Part shown: piece after piece, positions 1 through 9,223 of the stretch
Numbering within the stretch: position 1 is the first letter of the stretch
Layout: the number at the start of each line of letters is the position of its first letter
NCBI GenBank assembly: GCA_002727275.1
Contig: PBWO01000039.1
Location: 1-53,952, forward strand
Direction of reading: 5' to 3'
Length of the DNA: 53,952 bases
Origin: Methanobacteriota archaeon
GTDB lineage: Archaea; Thermoplasmatota; Poseidoniia; Poseidoniales; Thalassarchaeaceae
Program-made: the position numbers and the translations under genes
The notes under the pieces: generated by a model
The model's database searches: none
What the model was told of the DNA's origin: nothing
What the model saw: only the letters and a program-made list of their open reading frames with translations

Positions 1-414
1 CACAGCAAACAACCACGATAATGGCACAATGAACGAGAGAATATGGAATATCAAAACAGACAAGGTGAGCGTCCCATCTTTGTATCGTTGCCAAGTAAGC
101 CCGACTAGATAGACCGCGTATAGCGGCAGGAACACAAAAAGACACGCACCACTACTGAGGAAAATAGAGTATCCGGCGAATGCGTCTGAGCCCAATGATG
201 TCAGAAATAACATAAAAACCACAAATGGCACATATGCCAAAGCAATCTTAGGAATCAACAAAAGATCTGGTATGATTTCTTGACCATCTTCATCAGGCGT
301 TACTGAATAAGCAATTTTTTCTTCTGGCAAACCTCCCTTATGACGGAGGCAATAACCAGTTGTCCTAAATTCTAGGGCATTACAACCTTCGAATGCACAC
401 TTCCTTTCGCCCAC
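1..414 (-). CDS. Small zinc-finger-like membrane protein, truncated by window start (GTG start at 414)
   Basis: Manual minus-strand translation MGERKCAFEGCNALEFRTTGYCLRHKGG... then hydrophobic segments; open to window edge; CxxxxC...CxxH motif. Confidence 0.55.
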   Translation of the reverse strand, partial: MGERKCAFEGCNALEFRTTGYCLRHKGGLPEEKIAYSVTPDEDGQEIIPDLLLIPKIALAYVPFVVFMLFLTSLGSDAFAGYSIFLSSGACLFVFLPLYAVYLVGLTWQRYKDGTLTLSVLIFHILSFIVPLSWLFAV

Positions 415-471
415 ATTAACGGCTGACTTTGTTCACAGATAGGCTTTGCTATCCCCTCAATCTTCCCTGCC

Positions 472-774
472 CTAGTTGATGCGATTACTCTTCTTCGGGT
501 GCGGAGTATCTTTCCTAGTTACTCTAGTCCAAATGCTAAGCACAATAGCCAATGCAACCATTGCAAATACACCAGCAAGAACATATGACCACCAGTAATT
601 TCCAAGTCTTTCAACCACTGAAAAGCATACTATTGCGGGTAATGCGACAATTTGGAAAAGGATAAATCCACTTGGGCCATCATATAACCTCCCCCAGACC
701 TCTAATATTGCCTTTGAACGAGGTTTATTCCTCCATTTTTCCAATTTGGCGTCTACCTTCTCGGCCCAATTCAT
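472..774 (-). CDS. Small membrane protein, hypothetical
   Basis: 100-aa ORF with two hydrophobic helices. Confidence 0.55.
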   Translation of the reverse strand: MNWAEKVDAKLEKWRNKPRSKAILEVWGRLYDGPSGFILFQIVALPAIVCFSVVERLGNYWWSYVLAGVFAMVALAIVLSIWTRVTRKDTPHPKKSNRIN

Positions 775-917
775 ACCTAATCCTCCGAATGCCCCTTAAT
801 CACGATACGTCATTAAGGATGCCCCGGATTGCAGATACTTCACAAAGTAACCGTGTTCCCGACATACCCTACTCAATATTACGAATTAGCCATAGAGGAT
901 TACTCTATGAGAAGGAC

Positions 918-1088
918 GTGGAGAAAGAGGGCCTGCCATTACCATCCCATCAAATAATTGGGCTTTCACTATTAGGCGTAATTCTTGTATCTCCAATAGT
1001 AGGGAGATCATTCCTCTATTTCTTACTAGGTACCTGGCTTCTTCAGACAATAGTAATCATTACTTTCTATCCAAAAAATAGGGAATAA
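918..1088 (+). CDS. Small hydrophobic membrane protein (GTG start inferred; longer listed ORF is implausible upstream)
   Basis: Only the C-terminal part of ORF 672..1088 looks protein-like (IIGLSLLGVILVSPIVGRSFLYFLLGTWLLQ). Confidence 0.35.
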   Translation: MEKEGLPLPSHQIIGLSLLGVILVSPIVGRSFLYFLLGTWLLQTIVIITFYPKNRE

Positions 1089-1098
1089 TCTCCCTTGA

Positions 1099-1521
1099 TT
1101 ATGATTCACGAGAAATCAACAAATCGTTGATATTAGGTCTTACGCCAGGCTTCCACTCTGCAATCCACAAGCTGATCATTATCCCAGCTATTTGCGCAAA
1201 TAGTCTGACCACATGGCCCGTGGGAGAGAGAGATGCACCATCTCCTAACTCGACATCATATACCCACATATACAGATTGGCCGGATAAAGTGCCACTAGC
1301 AGGGCGGCACTGGAATAACCTCCAAGTTTCCTAGTCTTGGGCATAATCAAACTCAGTCCGACCGCAATCTCGACAACCCCGCTTACTAGAACCCAGAAGG
1401 TCGCAGAGCCCAGAATTGGAGGCACAATGGGTTCGAACCAACTAGTGTCGGTGAAGTGTAACACCCCTGCATAGGTGAAGAAAAGGCCGCCTGCTATGGC
1501 GAATATGCCGCGCAGATTCAT
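1099..1521 (-). CDS. DoxX-like membrane protein
   Basis: MNLRGIFAIAGGLFFTYAGVLHF..., four hydrophobic helices typical of DoxX-like proteins; start chosen at the internal Met just after the DHFR stop. Confidence 0.6.
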   Translation of the reverse strand: MNLRGIFAIAGGLFFTYAGVLHFTDTSWFEPIVPPILGSATFWVLVSGVVEIAVGLSLIMPKTRKLGGYSSAALLVALYPANLYMWVYDVELGDGASLSPTGHVVRLFAQIAGIMISLWIAEWKPGVRPNINDLLISRES

Positions 1522-1522
1522 G

Positions 1523-2038
1523 TCATCTCCGGGTCCAAATTGAATATGTAGAGTCGTATTCGTTTTTCTCGTCAGAGCCCACCCTCTCAACCACTTCTTC
1601 TAACCACTCGTCTCTGTCCCATTCAGGGAACCTGACTTCTCCACTTCCTGAGGTGTGCACTGTAGTTACATGAATCTCATCAACCCTGTCTAGGAACATC
1701 TCGTAGACCTGAGACCCTCCAATCACCCAGCACTCATCACTTCCCTCGGCATAGGCCAATTCTATTGCTCGGCCAATATACAGGGCGGTCTCGGCTCCCT
1801 CGGCCTCCCAATTTGTATCGCGCGACATCACTATGTTAACGCGCTCTGGAAGCGGCCTGTATGAATCTGGTAGAGAGTCCCAAGTCCTCCTTCCCATTAT
1901 GACTGAGTTGAAACCGTCCGCCTCTGTCAACTCTTTGAAACGAGCCATGTCGCTCGACAACTTCCACGGAAGCTCGTTACCTCTGCCGATGAACCCGTCT
2001 TCATCCATGGCCACAATCATCGCCATTTTCATTGACAC
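1523..2038 (-). CDS. folA: Dihydrofolate reductase
   Basis: AMDEDGFIGRGNELPWKLSSDMARFKELT, VIMGRRTWDSLP, WVIGGSQVYEMFL motifs. Confidence 0.93.
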   Translation of the reverse strand: MSMKMAMIVAMDEDGFIGRGNELPWKLSSDMARFKELTEADGFNSVIMGRRTWDSLPDSYRPLPERVNIVMSRDTNWEAEGAETALYIGRAIELAYAEGSDECWVIGGSQVYEMFLDRVDEIHVTTVHTSGSGEVRFPEWDRDEWLEEVVERVGSDEKNEYDSTYSIWTRR

Positions 2039-2041
2039 ACC

Positions 2042-2836
2042 TCATACAGAGATTGGGGCTGAGATGTGTGGGTGATGATTGTAATCCACTATCTCGATGT
2101 TTTCGTAAGTGAAGTCGTCAATAGATCTAACTTCAGGGTCGAGCCTCAAAGTAGGCAACTCAAGTGGCACGCGTCCAATCTGCTCGCGGGCTTGTTCGAG
2201 GTGGTTGAGATATAGATGACAATCTCCTCCAGTCCAGACGAACTCACCTGGCTCTAAGTCGCAGACCTGAGCCATCATGTAAGTTAGAAGGCTGTATGAA
2301 GAAATATTGAATGGAACGCCGAGGAATGCATCCGCACTCCTTTGGTAGAGTTGGCAGGATAGTTTACCATCATTAACGTAGAACTGGAAGAAGGCATGGC
2401 ATGGCATCAGTGCCATCTCGTCAAGTTCACCCACATTCCACGCTGAGACAATGATGCGACGACTGTTTGGGTTATTCTTGATTAAATCAATGGCATTCTC
2501 TATCTGATCGATTACAGTACCGTCATCGGCCTCCCACTTTCTCCATTGCTTACCGTAGACCGGGCCCAGGTTACCATCCTCATCGGCCCACTCGTTCCAG
2601 ATTCTGACTTTATTCTCTTGCAAGTAACTCACATTGGTGTCACCGGAAAGGAACCATAACAACTCGTGGATTACACTCGGCCAGTGCACTTTCTTGGTAG
2701 TTACTGCAGGTAATCCATCGGACAGATCGAAACGCATTTGGTGCCCGAAAACAGAGATTGTGCCAGTTCCTGTACGGTCACCTTTCTGTTCACCTTCGGC
2801 TAGAATGCGACGCAGAAAATCAAGATACTCTTGCAT
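2042..2836 (-). CDS. thyA: Thymidylate synthase (ThyA type)
   Basis: [59 protein letters not shown]. Confidence 0.97.
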   Translation of the reverse strand: MQEYLDFLRRILAEGEQKGDRTGTGTISVFGHQMRFDLSDGLPAVTTKKVHWPSVIHELLWFLSGDTNVSYLQENKVRIWNEWADEDGNLGPVYGKQWRKWEADDGTVIDQIENAIDLIKNNPNSRRIIVSAWNVGELDEMALMPCHAFFQFYVNDGKLSCQLYQRSADAFLGVPFNISSYSLLTYMMAQVCDLEPGEFVWTGGDCHLYLNHLEQAREQIGRVPLELPTLRLDPEVRSIDDFTYENIEIVDYNHHPHISAPISV

Positions 2837-2889
2837 AGGCCTCCTGTGCTGTGCGTCGGTAGTCCATCAAGGATGCGGCTGATGTTCCA

Positions 2890-3651
2890 CTAGGGTGCGC
2901 CCATCAGACGCATAGTCTCAATCAACTGGTCTGTGAATCTACGATACAAATTACCCATCTCCTCTTCGGACTTGGACAGCCCCCCTATGTCGCCATCAGA
3001 TAATCCACCTCCCTGCTCTGAAGCAGCCCATTGGGCGAAGGTGATTGTTTCGTCGATATTTACTTCGACTTTCTTCCATGGTCTAACCAATTTACTACCG
3101 GGTCTCATCATATCTTGTGTTCCAATCACAACCATGGTAACTATTGGGACATCTGGGAAGCGAGCTGCTAGCCTAGCTATCCCTGTCTTACCTTGTTGCA
3201 AATAGGGCGGCTCATGCCTCCTGCTACGCGTTCCTTCTGGAAAGATTCCCAAAGCGAGTCCTGCATCCAGGACATCTACGGCTCGGGAAAGGGCATCCCT
3301 AGCACCAGTCTGTCTGTAAGTCTCGATCTGACCGGTACTAGTCATTATGAATCTCTTCAAAGGATTCTCAAAATTTTCCTTTTTAGAAAGAAAGTGGATT
3401 GGTCGGCGGGCCGCCTGAACCATGAATATCGGGTCAAGGTTTGAGACGTGATTACATACGACAATCACCGGACCCTTGCGCGGAATTCTCGAAAGACCAT
3501 GGAACCTTACATCAGTGAAGCTGCGAATCGAAGTAGCAAGGATTGCAATAACCAATTGGTAGAGTGAGGGGGAGCGAAACGAAGTACCAGTTCCCTCTAA
3601 TCCTACTGCTGAGGACAGCGAATTCAATGACTCAGAACTCAGCCCGCTCAT
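2890..3651 (-). CDS. plsC: 1-acyl-sn-glycerol-3-phosphate acyltransferase-like (PlsC/LPLAT family)
   Basis: NHVSNLD (HX4D) and FPEGTRSR motifs. Confidence 0.88.
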   Translation of the reverse strand: MSGLSSESLNSLSSAVGLEGTGTSFRSPSLYQLVIAILATSIRSFTDVRFHGLSRIPRKGPVIVVCNHVSNLDPIFMVQAARRPIHFLSKKENFENPLKRFIMTSTGQIETYRQTGARDALSRAVDVLDAGLALGIFPEGTRSRRHEPPYLQQGKTGIARLAARFPDVPIVTMVVIGTQDMMRPGSKLVRPWKKVEVNIDETITFAQWAASEQGGGLSDGDIGGLSKSEEEMGNLYRRFTDQLIETMRLMGAP

Positions 3652-3728
3652 GCTTGTGGCTGCTCCACGGTTGCTTATTGTATTACTCGGAAGCAGTAGT
3701 TTATGTCTGCGAACCTTTGCCCTATGCC

Positions 3729-4832
3729 ATGGGCAACAGGTCGTCTAAGGCGACCGTGATGCTGACTATACTATTGGTTTCTACCAGTGCTCCTGCAGTA
3801 GCGGGAGAATGGTCTGATGATACTTGGCTTGAGAATATAATCGGACCCGAGAGGCTGGAAAACGGTGACGAGTTTGGGTGTCATGGATACGAAGGTGTTT
3901 CCACAGTTGAGGAGAACTGGGTCATCGAGGCCTGTAAGGACTATCTGATTCAGAGTACGAACGCTTCCAGATGGGGAAGTGCTCCGATTTCATTCGGTGT
4001 AACTGAAACGTTCCTCGATGATGAGACAGCTGAACAATTAGCATCTTCTGGTTTCATGATTGTAGGGGATAAATTGAGCGAGCCTCCCTCAAATGGTCTG
4101 ATTCTTGCCCCGAGAATCACTACCAGTATGGAGAAGGGCGTGGCCAACACCTCTCTAATCGAATCCGCTGAGGAAGACACTCTCGTAAGCATCTATTGGA
4201 GGGCCAGGATAGATGATCTAAGAGTCAGAGAGGACAAGGATGCGATTGCTTGGCTGGAGAATCAACCCTACTGGTTCACAACATGGGGGGAATGGAACTT
4301 ACATCGATTGGCGAGCCAATCGACAACTACCGAACTCGTTGGGAACATAATCACCTCAACCTCTCAAATCGCCAATACTTGGGCCGTACCCGGATCCACT
4401 TTGCTACAATTCGACGCAGAAGTTCTTGTAGCCCCCTATGACTCGTTTGGAGATCCATATCCTGAGATTTCTTCCGATACCAGAAAACTGGAAATTGGCT
4501 GGAGACAAGTCGAGGGTGGAATTCTCCTTACACAAGCTCCCGGCACTACACTAACGATTGAGCTCGATACCGAACCCAATACTATGCTGAGTAATCCAAT
4601 GACGACTTTCAATGATCATCATCATGCCGTCACAATTGTTGGTCATCACACAACCAACCTGTTTCAATGGACTGCTGATTTCGTCAACTCCGAACTCGTA
4701 TTCACATGGCTGATTGAGAGGCCTGCAGGTGTCGAGCAGAGTTGGTTCTTACCTGCTCTAGCACTAACTATACTGATTGCAACTCCGTTGTCAATCATAT
4801 ACCTCATCAAGAAGGACGCAGAATCTCACTAA
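3729..4832 (+). CDS. Secreted/membrane-anchored hypothetical protein with signal peptide and C-terminal TM helix
   Basis: MGNRSSKATVMLTILLVSTSAPAVAGEW signal-like N-terminus; C-terminal SWFLPALALTILIATPLSIIYLIKKD; start moved to the internal ATG of ORF 3564..4832. Confidence 0.7.
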   Translation: MGNRSSKATVMLTILLVSTSAPAVAGEWSDDTWLENIIGPERLENGDEFGCHGYEGVSTVEENWVIEACKDYLIQSTNASRWGSAPISFGVTETFLDDETAEQLASSGFMIVGDKLSEPPSNGLILAPRITTSMEKGVANTSLIESAEEDTLVSIYWRARIDDLRVREDKDAIAWLENQPYWFTTWGEWNLHRLASQSTTTELVGNIITSTSQIANTWAVPGSTLLQFDAEVLVAPYDSFGDPYPEISSDTRKLEIGWRQVEGGILLTQAPGTTLTIELDTEPNTMLSNPMTTFNDHHHAVTIVGHHTTNLFQWTADFVNSELVFTWLIERPAGVEQSWFLPALALTILIATPLSIIYLIKKDAESH

Positions 4833-5887
4833 TTCCCAATATCAGGGCCCACGATTCGAACCCTTTCGGATTTCATTGTCTCTACGATTCTAGCGATTAC
4901 ATCGGCACCTAAGGCTTCAGGTGCATGAACTCCCGGAGGCAACATTTCGGAGTCATCAAGCCATGCTTCCACGCAGCAAGCGGTGACCATACCTGTTGCC
5001 CTTGCCATTGAATGCCCATCATCTCCTCCGTGATCTTCAACTTCCCACTCGAGAACCTCTTCATTTATCCCCTGAGCCCTCACTCTCATCCAAGTGAACT
5101 CCGGAATCTTGTGATCGTATGACCATTGGCCAATCAGATCGTTTTCATCCAGTTCTCCAGAATCTCTTGTATCGATAAATTTCTGTATATGGCCAGGCCA
5201 ACGAACTGTATACTCTGACATATCAACTACTGGAATTGATTTCAATACTGAGCGCAACCCGTCGGTCAGAAAAGCCTCCATCTCTCCATGCTCCCCGGTA
5301 TCGACCAAATGTCGCTCACTCAAAGCTGGAAGAATCACTTCCTCTCCTTCTCGAATTACTCTAGCAGGTCTAGTGTATTCTGCAATCACATCAATTGGGG
5401 AGAACGGGGCCATATACTTCCATTCGCCTACTGGGCCGGTTGGATTTCCTCCGACCCAAACTTCCGCTTTCACCAATGGGCCAATTCTTCTGTCGGCAAC
5501 TGCTAGAAACATATTCGATAATCCGTGAGCGATTCCCACATCCCATAGGATTGTTGAACCATAATCTCGAGCCTTTTCATCATCTCTATCTGGGGTGAAC
5601 TTGCTGAAACTAAGGTCCACAACTCGATACCCATCCTCGGCTAGATTGGTTGTAGCCACATGCCCTATGTCCCCTGGGAGCATGTTCACCACCATATCAA
5701 CAGGCCCATTTTCATACAAATGAACTATCTCTTCTATGACATCGCAAGTATGAGCAGTAATCCCATCGATTCCTAGAACTCGATGAGGATGAATATCGTA
5801 GGCGTGAACCTCGTGACCGACAGATGCAAGCCTCTTAGCAACCCATGCACCAACCAATCCAGTTCCCAAGCAATGGATTACTGCCAT
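4829..5887 (-). CDS. Saccharopine dehydrogenase-like NAD(P)-binding oxidoreductase
   Basis: N-terminal Rossmann motif GTGLVGAWVAKRLASVGHEVHAYD; overall saccharopine reductase-like layout (GDIGHVATTNLAEDGYRVVDLSF). Confidence 0.75.
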   Translation of the reverse strand: MAVIHCLGTGLVGAWVAKRLASVGHEVHAYDIHPHRVLGIDGITAHTCDVIEEIVHLYENGPVDMVVNMLPGDIGHVATTNLAEDGYRVVDLSFSKFTPDRDDEKARDYGSTILWDVGIAHGLSNMFLAVADRRIGPLVKAEVWVGGNPTGPVGEWKYMAPFSPIDVIAEYTRPARVIREGEEVILPALSERHLVDTGEHGEMEAFLTDGLRSVLKSIPVVDMSEYTVRWPGHIQKFIDTRDSGELDENDLIGQWSYDHKIPEFTWMRVRAQGINEEVLEWEVEDHGGDDGHSMARATGMVTACCVEAWLDDSEMLPPGVHAPEALGADVIARIVETMKSERVRIVGPDIGN

Positions 5888-5984
5888 AGTTCCTCGAGGC
5901 GGTTTCCCGTATTTTGTCTAATGGTCGCGCTTTGAGGCCCGAGAGCGGCGATGCCTTGATTGAGGGAATCGCTGGCCTAGGGGC

Positions 5985-7361
5985 ATGGCAGGAGGCCGCA
6001 TTGACCCATGGTCGTCCGAGCAGTCGCAAGACTATGCTAGGATAATCGAACAATTTGGCCTCGGTTCAGTGGACATCTCCAGAATCCCTAATCCCAGCAT
6101 GCTACACCGGAGGGGAATTGTGTTTGCACACCGCGATCTCGATGTAGTTCTAGGCTGCATGAAACGTTCCGAACCTTTTGGTGTGCTGACCGGATTGATG
6201 CCCAGCGGCAGAATGCACCTAGGCCACTCTATGGTAATCGATCAAGTCAAGTGGTTTCAAGACCAAGGGGCAGATATCACCGTCACCGTCGCAGACCTTG
6301 AGGCTCTGGCGACCAGAAACACTTCTCTCGAGAATGGCAGAAAAACCGCAATTGAGGAATACGTTCTCAACTACGCTGCATTGGGACTCGATCCTGAGAA
6401 AACCAACGTGTATTTTCAGAGCTCTCGCCCAGAGGTCCAGCGACTTGCATTTACTCTCGGCCGTAGGACCAATCTATCTGAGTTTGAAGCAATTTATGGC
6501 TTTGAGGGAGATACTAATCTCGCACATGTCCAAGCACCACTCGTCCAAGTTGGCGATATCATCCACCCACAACTTGACGAATTCGGTGGACTGCGGCCAA
6601 TTGTGGTGCCTGTAGGTATTGATCAGGATCCTCATCTGAGATTGACTCGCGGCATCGCAGGCAAGACGCATTGGTTTAATGTAAAACCCCGCTCAAAGGG
6701 AGGAGTTACCGTAGCACTATCAATTCAAGATAGTAATCAGACTGCTTTGGGTGTAATTGGAGGTAAAGTAGACGCCGAGGCGAGAAAGGCACTGTTTGAA
6801 CGCATCGCTGCAGCAATCGCCCCATTGGGTTACTCGGATCAGATTGCCAACCATAAACACGGAACTCTGGAGATACCCGGTGCCAGTACTGAGGACATTG
6901 CTAGGATTCGTATGTGCCTACTTGGCCTAGAGCGAGAGATGGGCGGAATGGGGCTGATGCCACCATGCTCTACTTACCACCGCTTCGCAGTCGGACTAAA
7001 TGGTGACAAAATGTCATCTTCTCAGCCCGAGACTACGATATTCATGGACGAATCATTTGAAGATTTGGAGCGTAAGATAAAGCGATCTTTTAGTGGTGGC
7101 CAGCCAACCATTGAGGAACATCGTCGCTTGGGCGGAGACTGCTCTAAGGATGTGGCATTCCAGTATCTACAATTCTTCTTTGAACGCGACGACAATGCTC
7201 TGCTTGAAATCAAATCAGATTATGAGAGTGGCAGAATGTTGGCTGGAGAAATTAAGCAGGTTTGCATCGATAAGGCATGGGACTGGCTACAAGTCCTTGC
7301 CGAACGCAGAGACATGTGGTCAGATAGGTTGGACGAGTTCCTCTCTCCCGATGCTCTCTAG
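5985..7361 (+). CDS. trpS: Tryptophanyl-tRNA synthetase, archaeal type
   Basis: Class I motifs: MPSGRMHLGHSMV (HIGH-like) and DKMSSSQPETTIFM (KMSKS-like); DQDPHLRLTR. Confidence 0.92.
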   Translation: MAGGRIDPWSSEQSQDYARIIEQFGLGSVDISRIPNPSMLHRRGIVFAHRDLDVVLGCMKRSEPFGVLTGLMPSGRMHLGHSMVIDQVKWFQDQGADITVTVADLEALATRNTSLENGRKTAIEEYVLNYAALGLDPEKTNVYFQSSRPEVQRLAFTLGRRTNLSEFEAIYGFEGDTNLAHVQAPLVQVGDIIHPQLDEFGGLRPIVVPVGIDQDPHLRLTRGIAGKTHWFNVKPRSKGGVTVALSIQDSNQTALGVIGGKVDAEARKALFERIAAAIAPLGYSDQIANHKHGTLEIPGASTEDIARIRMCLLGLEREMGGMGLMPPCSTYHRFAVGLNGDKMSSSQPETTIFMDESFEDLERKIKRSFSGGQPTIEEHRRLGGDCSKDVAFQYLQFFFERDDNALLEIKSDYESGRMLAGEIKQVCIDKAWDWLQVLAERRDMWSDRLDEFLSPDAL

Positions 7362-7942
7362 GCGAAATCACTTGAGTCGAATACCGGGACCATTGGCCCT
7401 GAATCTAGTAATGTCAACTCTTCTTCAGAAAGCTCTCTGGGAATCGCATCTTCATGCAAAATTTGACTGTGCCCTAGAGGATCTAGCAATTGCAGTTCAA
7501 TTGATGCATCACCATCTCTGACTTTCTCTAACTCTTCCAATAGTTCAGTACATTTCCCAACAATTTCATCTTCTGCATCCCTCATTAGGGTCTCAATAAC
7601 ATCTTTGAATCTAATCAGAACTCCTTCGATATTCGAGACATAACCCGTAGAAGCCCCGCCAGGGGAGGCTTCCAAATCCAACTGAACTAGTCTCACTGTG
7701 CAAGAGCCTGAACGGACAATGCGCGTAGACATGTGGTCCGGTGAATCAATTTGCAGACTCCAAGAACCAGGCTTCCTTCCTTCGGCAGGAATGAAATCCG
7801 TGTGCTTCCATCCGCATGCGTCGCAAACAACAGTTAGTTGAGTATGCTCACCGAAATAAGGAATTTCAGTTGTATGTGCAATCATAGTAAGGCCACTCGG
7901 AGAGTGGCACACCGGACAGGGTTGCTCAATCGTACTCTCCAT
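7358..7942 (-). CDS. ZPR1-type zinc-finger protein
   Basis: CPVCHSPSGLTMIAHTTEIPYFGEHTQLTVVCDACGWKHTDF followed by ZPR1 beta domain (TGYVSNIEGVLIRFKDVIETL). Confidence 0.85.
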   Translation of the reverse strand: MESTIEQPCPVCHSPSGLTMIAHTTEIPYFGEHTQLTVVCDACGWKHTDFIPAEGRKPGSWSLQIDSPDHMSTRIVRSGSCTVRLVQLDLEASPGGASTGYVSNIEGVLIRFKDVIETLMRDAEDEIVGKCTELLEELEKVRDGDASIELQLLDPLGHSQILHEDAIPRELSEEELTLLDSGPMVPVFDSSDFA

Positions 7943-7949
7943 GTTATCC

Positions 7950-8366
7950 TCAGTAGTACGTAGGGGATCCTCTTTCGGGCCCCTTGACACTCTCAAAATC
8001 GTTCGGCAGTAGGAGCAGTCTTGTATCGCCTAATCTGACAACTTCTCCAGAAATATCCTCTTCGACGAAATCACGAATTCTTTCAACCGCGGTTTGCAAT
8101 TCTAGTTCGCGGGCGAGAAGATTACTCATCTCTACGATTACTAAATCTCCATCAGAAACCCAATCCATCACCTTAGATACTCCAGTAATGTCATCAAGTG
8201 AGGCTCGGTGAACTATAGCATCTCTGATTCCTCTAGGTACGGGTGCATCAGGATAACGCTCACCTAAGTCGTGATAGTTCTGACCTGGCTCTAAGTCGTA
8301 GCTTGGAGCATCATCCACACTGGGCATCTCTATCCAGCGTGGCTCACTACTATCATCCCTATGCAT
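7950..8366 (-). CDS. sepF: SepF-like cell division protein
   Basis: VSDGDLVIVEMSNLLARELELQTAVERIRDFVEEDISGEVVRLGDTRLLLLPNDFES matches the SepF core pattern. Confidence 0.75.
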   Translation of the reverse strand: MHRDDSSEPRWIEMPSVDDAPSYDLEPGQNYHDLGERYPDAPVPRGIRDAIVHRASLDDITGVSKVMDWVSDGDLVIVEMSNLLARELELQTAVERIRDFVEEDISGEVVRLGDTRLLLLPNDFESVKGPERGSPTYY

Positions 8367-8524
8367 GACAGGGCGCCATTACGCGTTGTCTTGACTTCTG
8401 CGGTTCAGTATCATCGCAAATCACGATTAGACTACATTGTGACTATATCCAGTCTGCAACCCCGTCGCATTGATAAGGGTCCTGAACCGAGAACCGTTTG
8501 CTGGGACTTCAGCAAGGTGAAATC

Positions 8525-9151
8525 ATGAACGAAAGCGCCGACGTAGTCAAGACAGGGACTAGCACAATCGGAATCACATTCGATGGAGGGGTTGTAGTAG
8601 GTGCTGACCACAGGGCCACTATGGGGCATTTCATTGCTAACAAAAGCGTCCAGAAGTTGTTCAAGATATCGGATTCGGTGGCTCTGACTACAGCAGGCCT
8701 TGTTGGACACGCCCAATCTCTTTCACGCACACTCGCCGCAGAATTGCGACTTTACGAACTCAAACATGGCAAGCCGATGACCGTGAAGGGTGCGGCCACT
8801 CTAACTGCTAACATACTGGTAGGTCGACCTCATTATGTGCAATTACTGATCGTTGGCGTGGATGATTCCGGTTCTAGTGTCTATAGTATCGATTCTGCAG
8901 GCGGTTCGATTCCTGACGCATACTGCGCCACAGGTTCTGGTAGCCCGTACATGTACGGCGTCCTTGAAGACCAGTTTTCTGAGGGTATGTCGCAAGACGA
9001 GGCTCTCAAGGTTGCTGCCAAGGCTTTACTGGCTTCGGCCCAGAGAGATGCGGCTAGCGGTAATGGGATGGATTTGGCTGTGATAACTGCAGATCACGGT
9101 TTTCAGCAGATGCCTGAGGACGAGGTCACCAACCTATTATCCTCAATCTAA
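8525..9151 (+). CDS. psmB: Proteasome beta subunit
   Basis: Propeptide MNESADVVKTG then catalytic Thr TSTIGITFDGGVVVGADHRATMG; Ntn-hydrolase fold pattern. Confidence 0.95.
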   Translation: MNESADVVKTGTSTIGITFDGGVVVGADHRATMGHFIANKSVQKLFKISDSVALTTAGLVGHAQSLSRTLAAELRLYELKHGKPMTVKGAATLTANILVGRPHYVQLLIVGVDDSGSSVYSIDSAGGSIPDAYCATGSGSPYMYGVLEDQFSEGMSQDEALKVAAKALLASAQRDAASGNGMDLAVITADHGFQQMPEDEVTNLLSSI

Positions 9152-9223
9152 ACTCCCGGCCTAGTGCCATTGCGCCCTTTCGGGTGACAGCGCTAACCGT
9201 GAGTTCACCATGGATGTGAAGAA

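Noticed and set aside
8432-8730. Antisense ORFs 8432..8716 and 8509..8730 over psmB
   Set aside because: Opposite strand of a clear proteasome beta gene, no coherent domain pattern.
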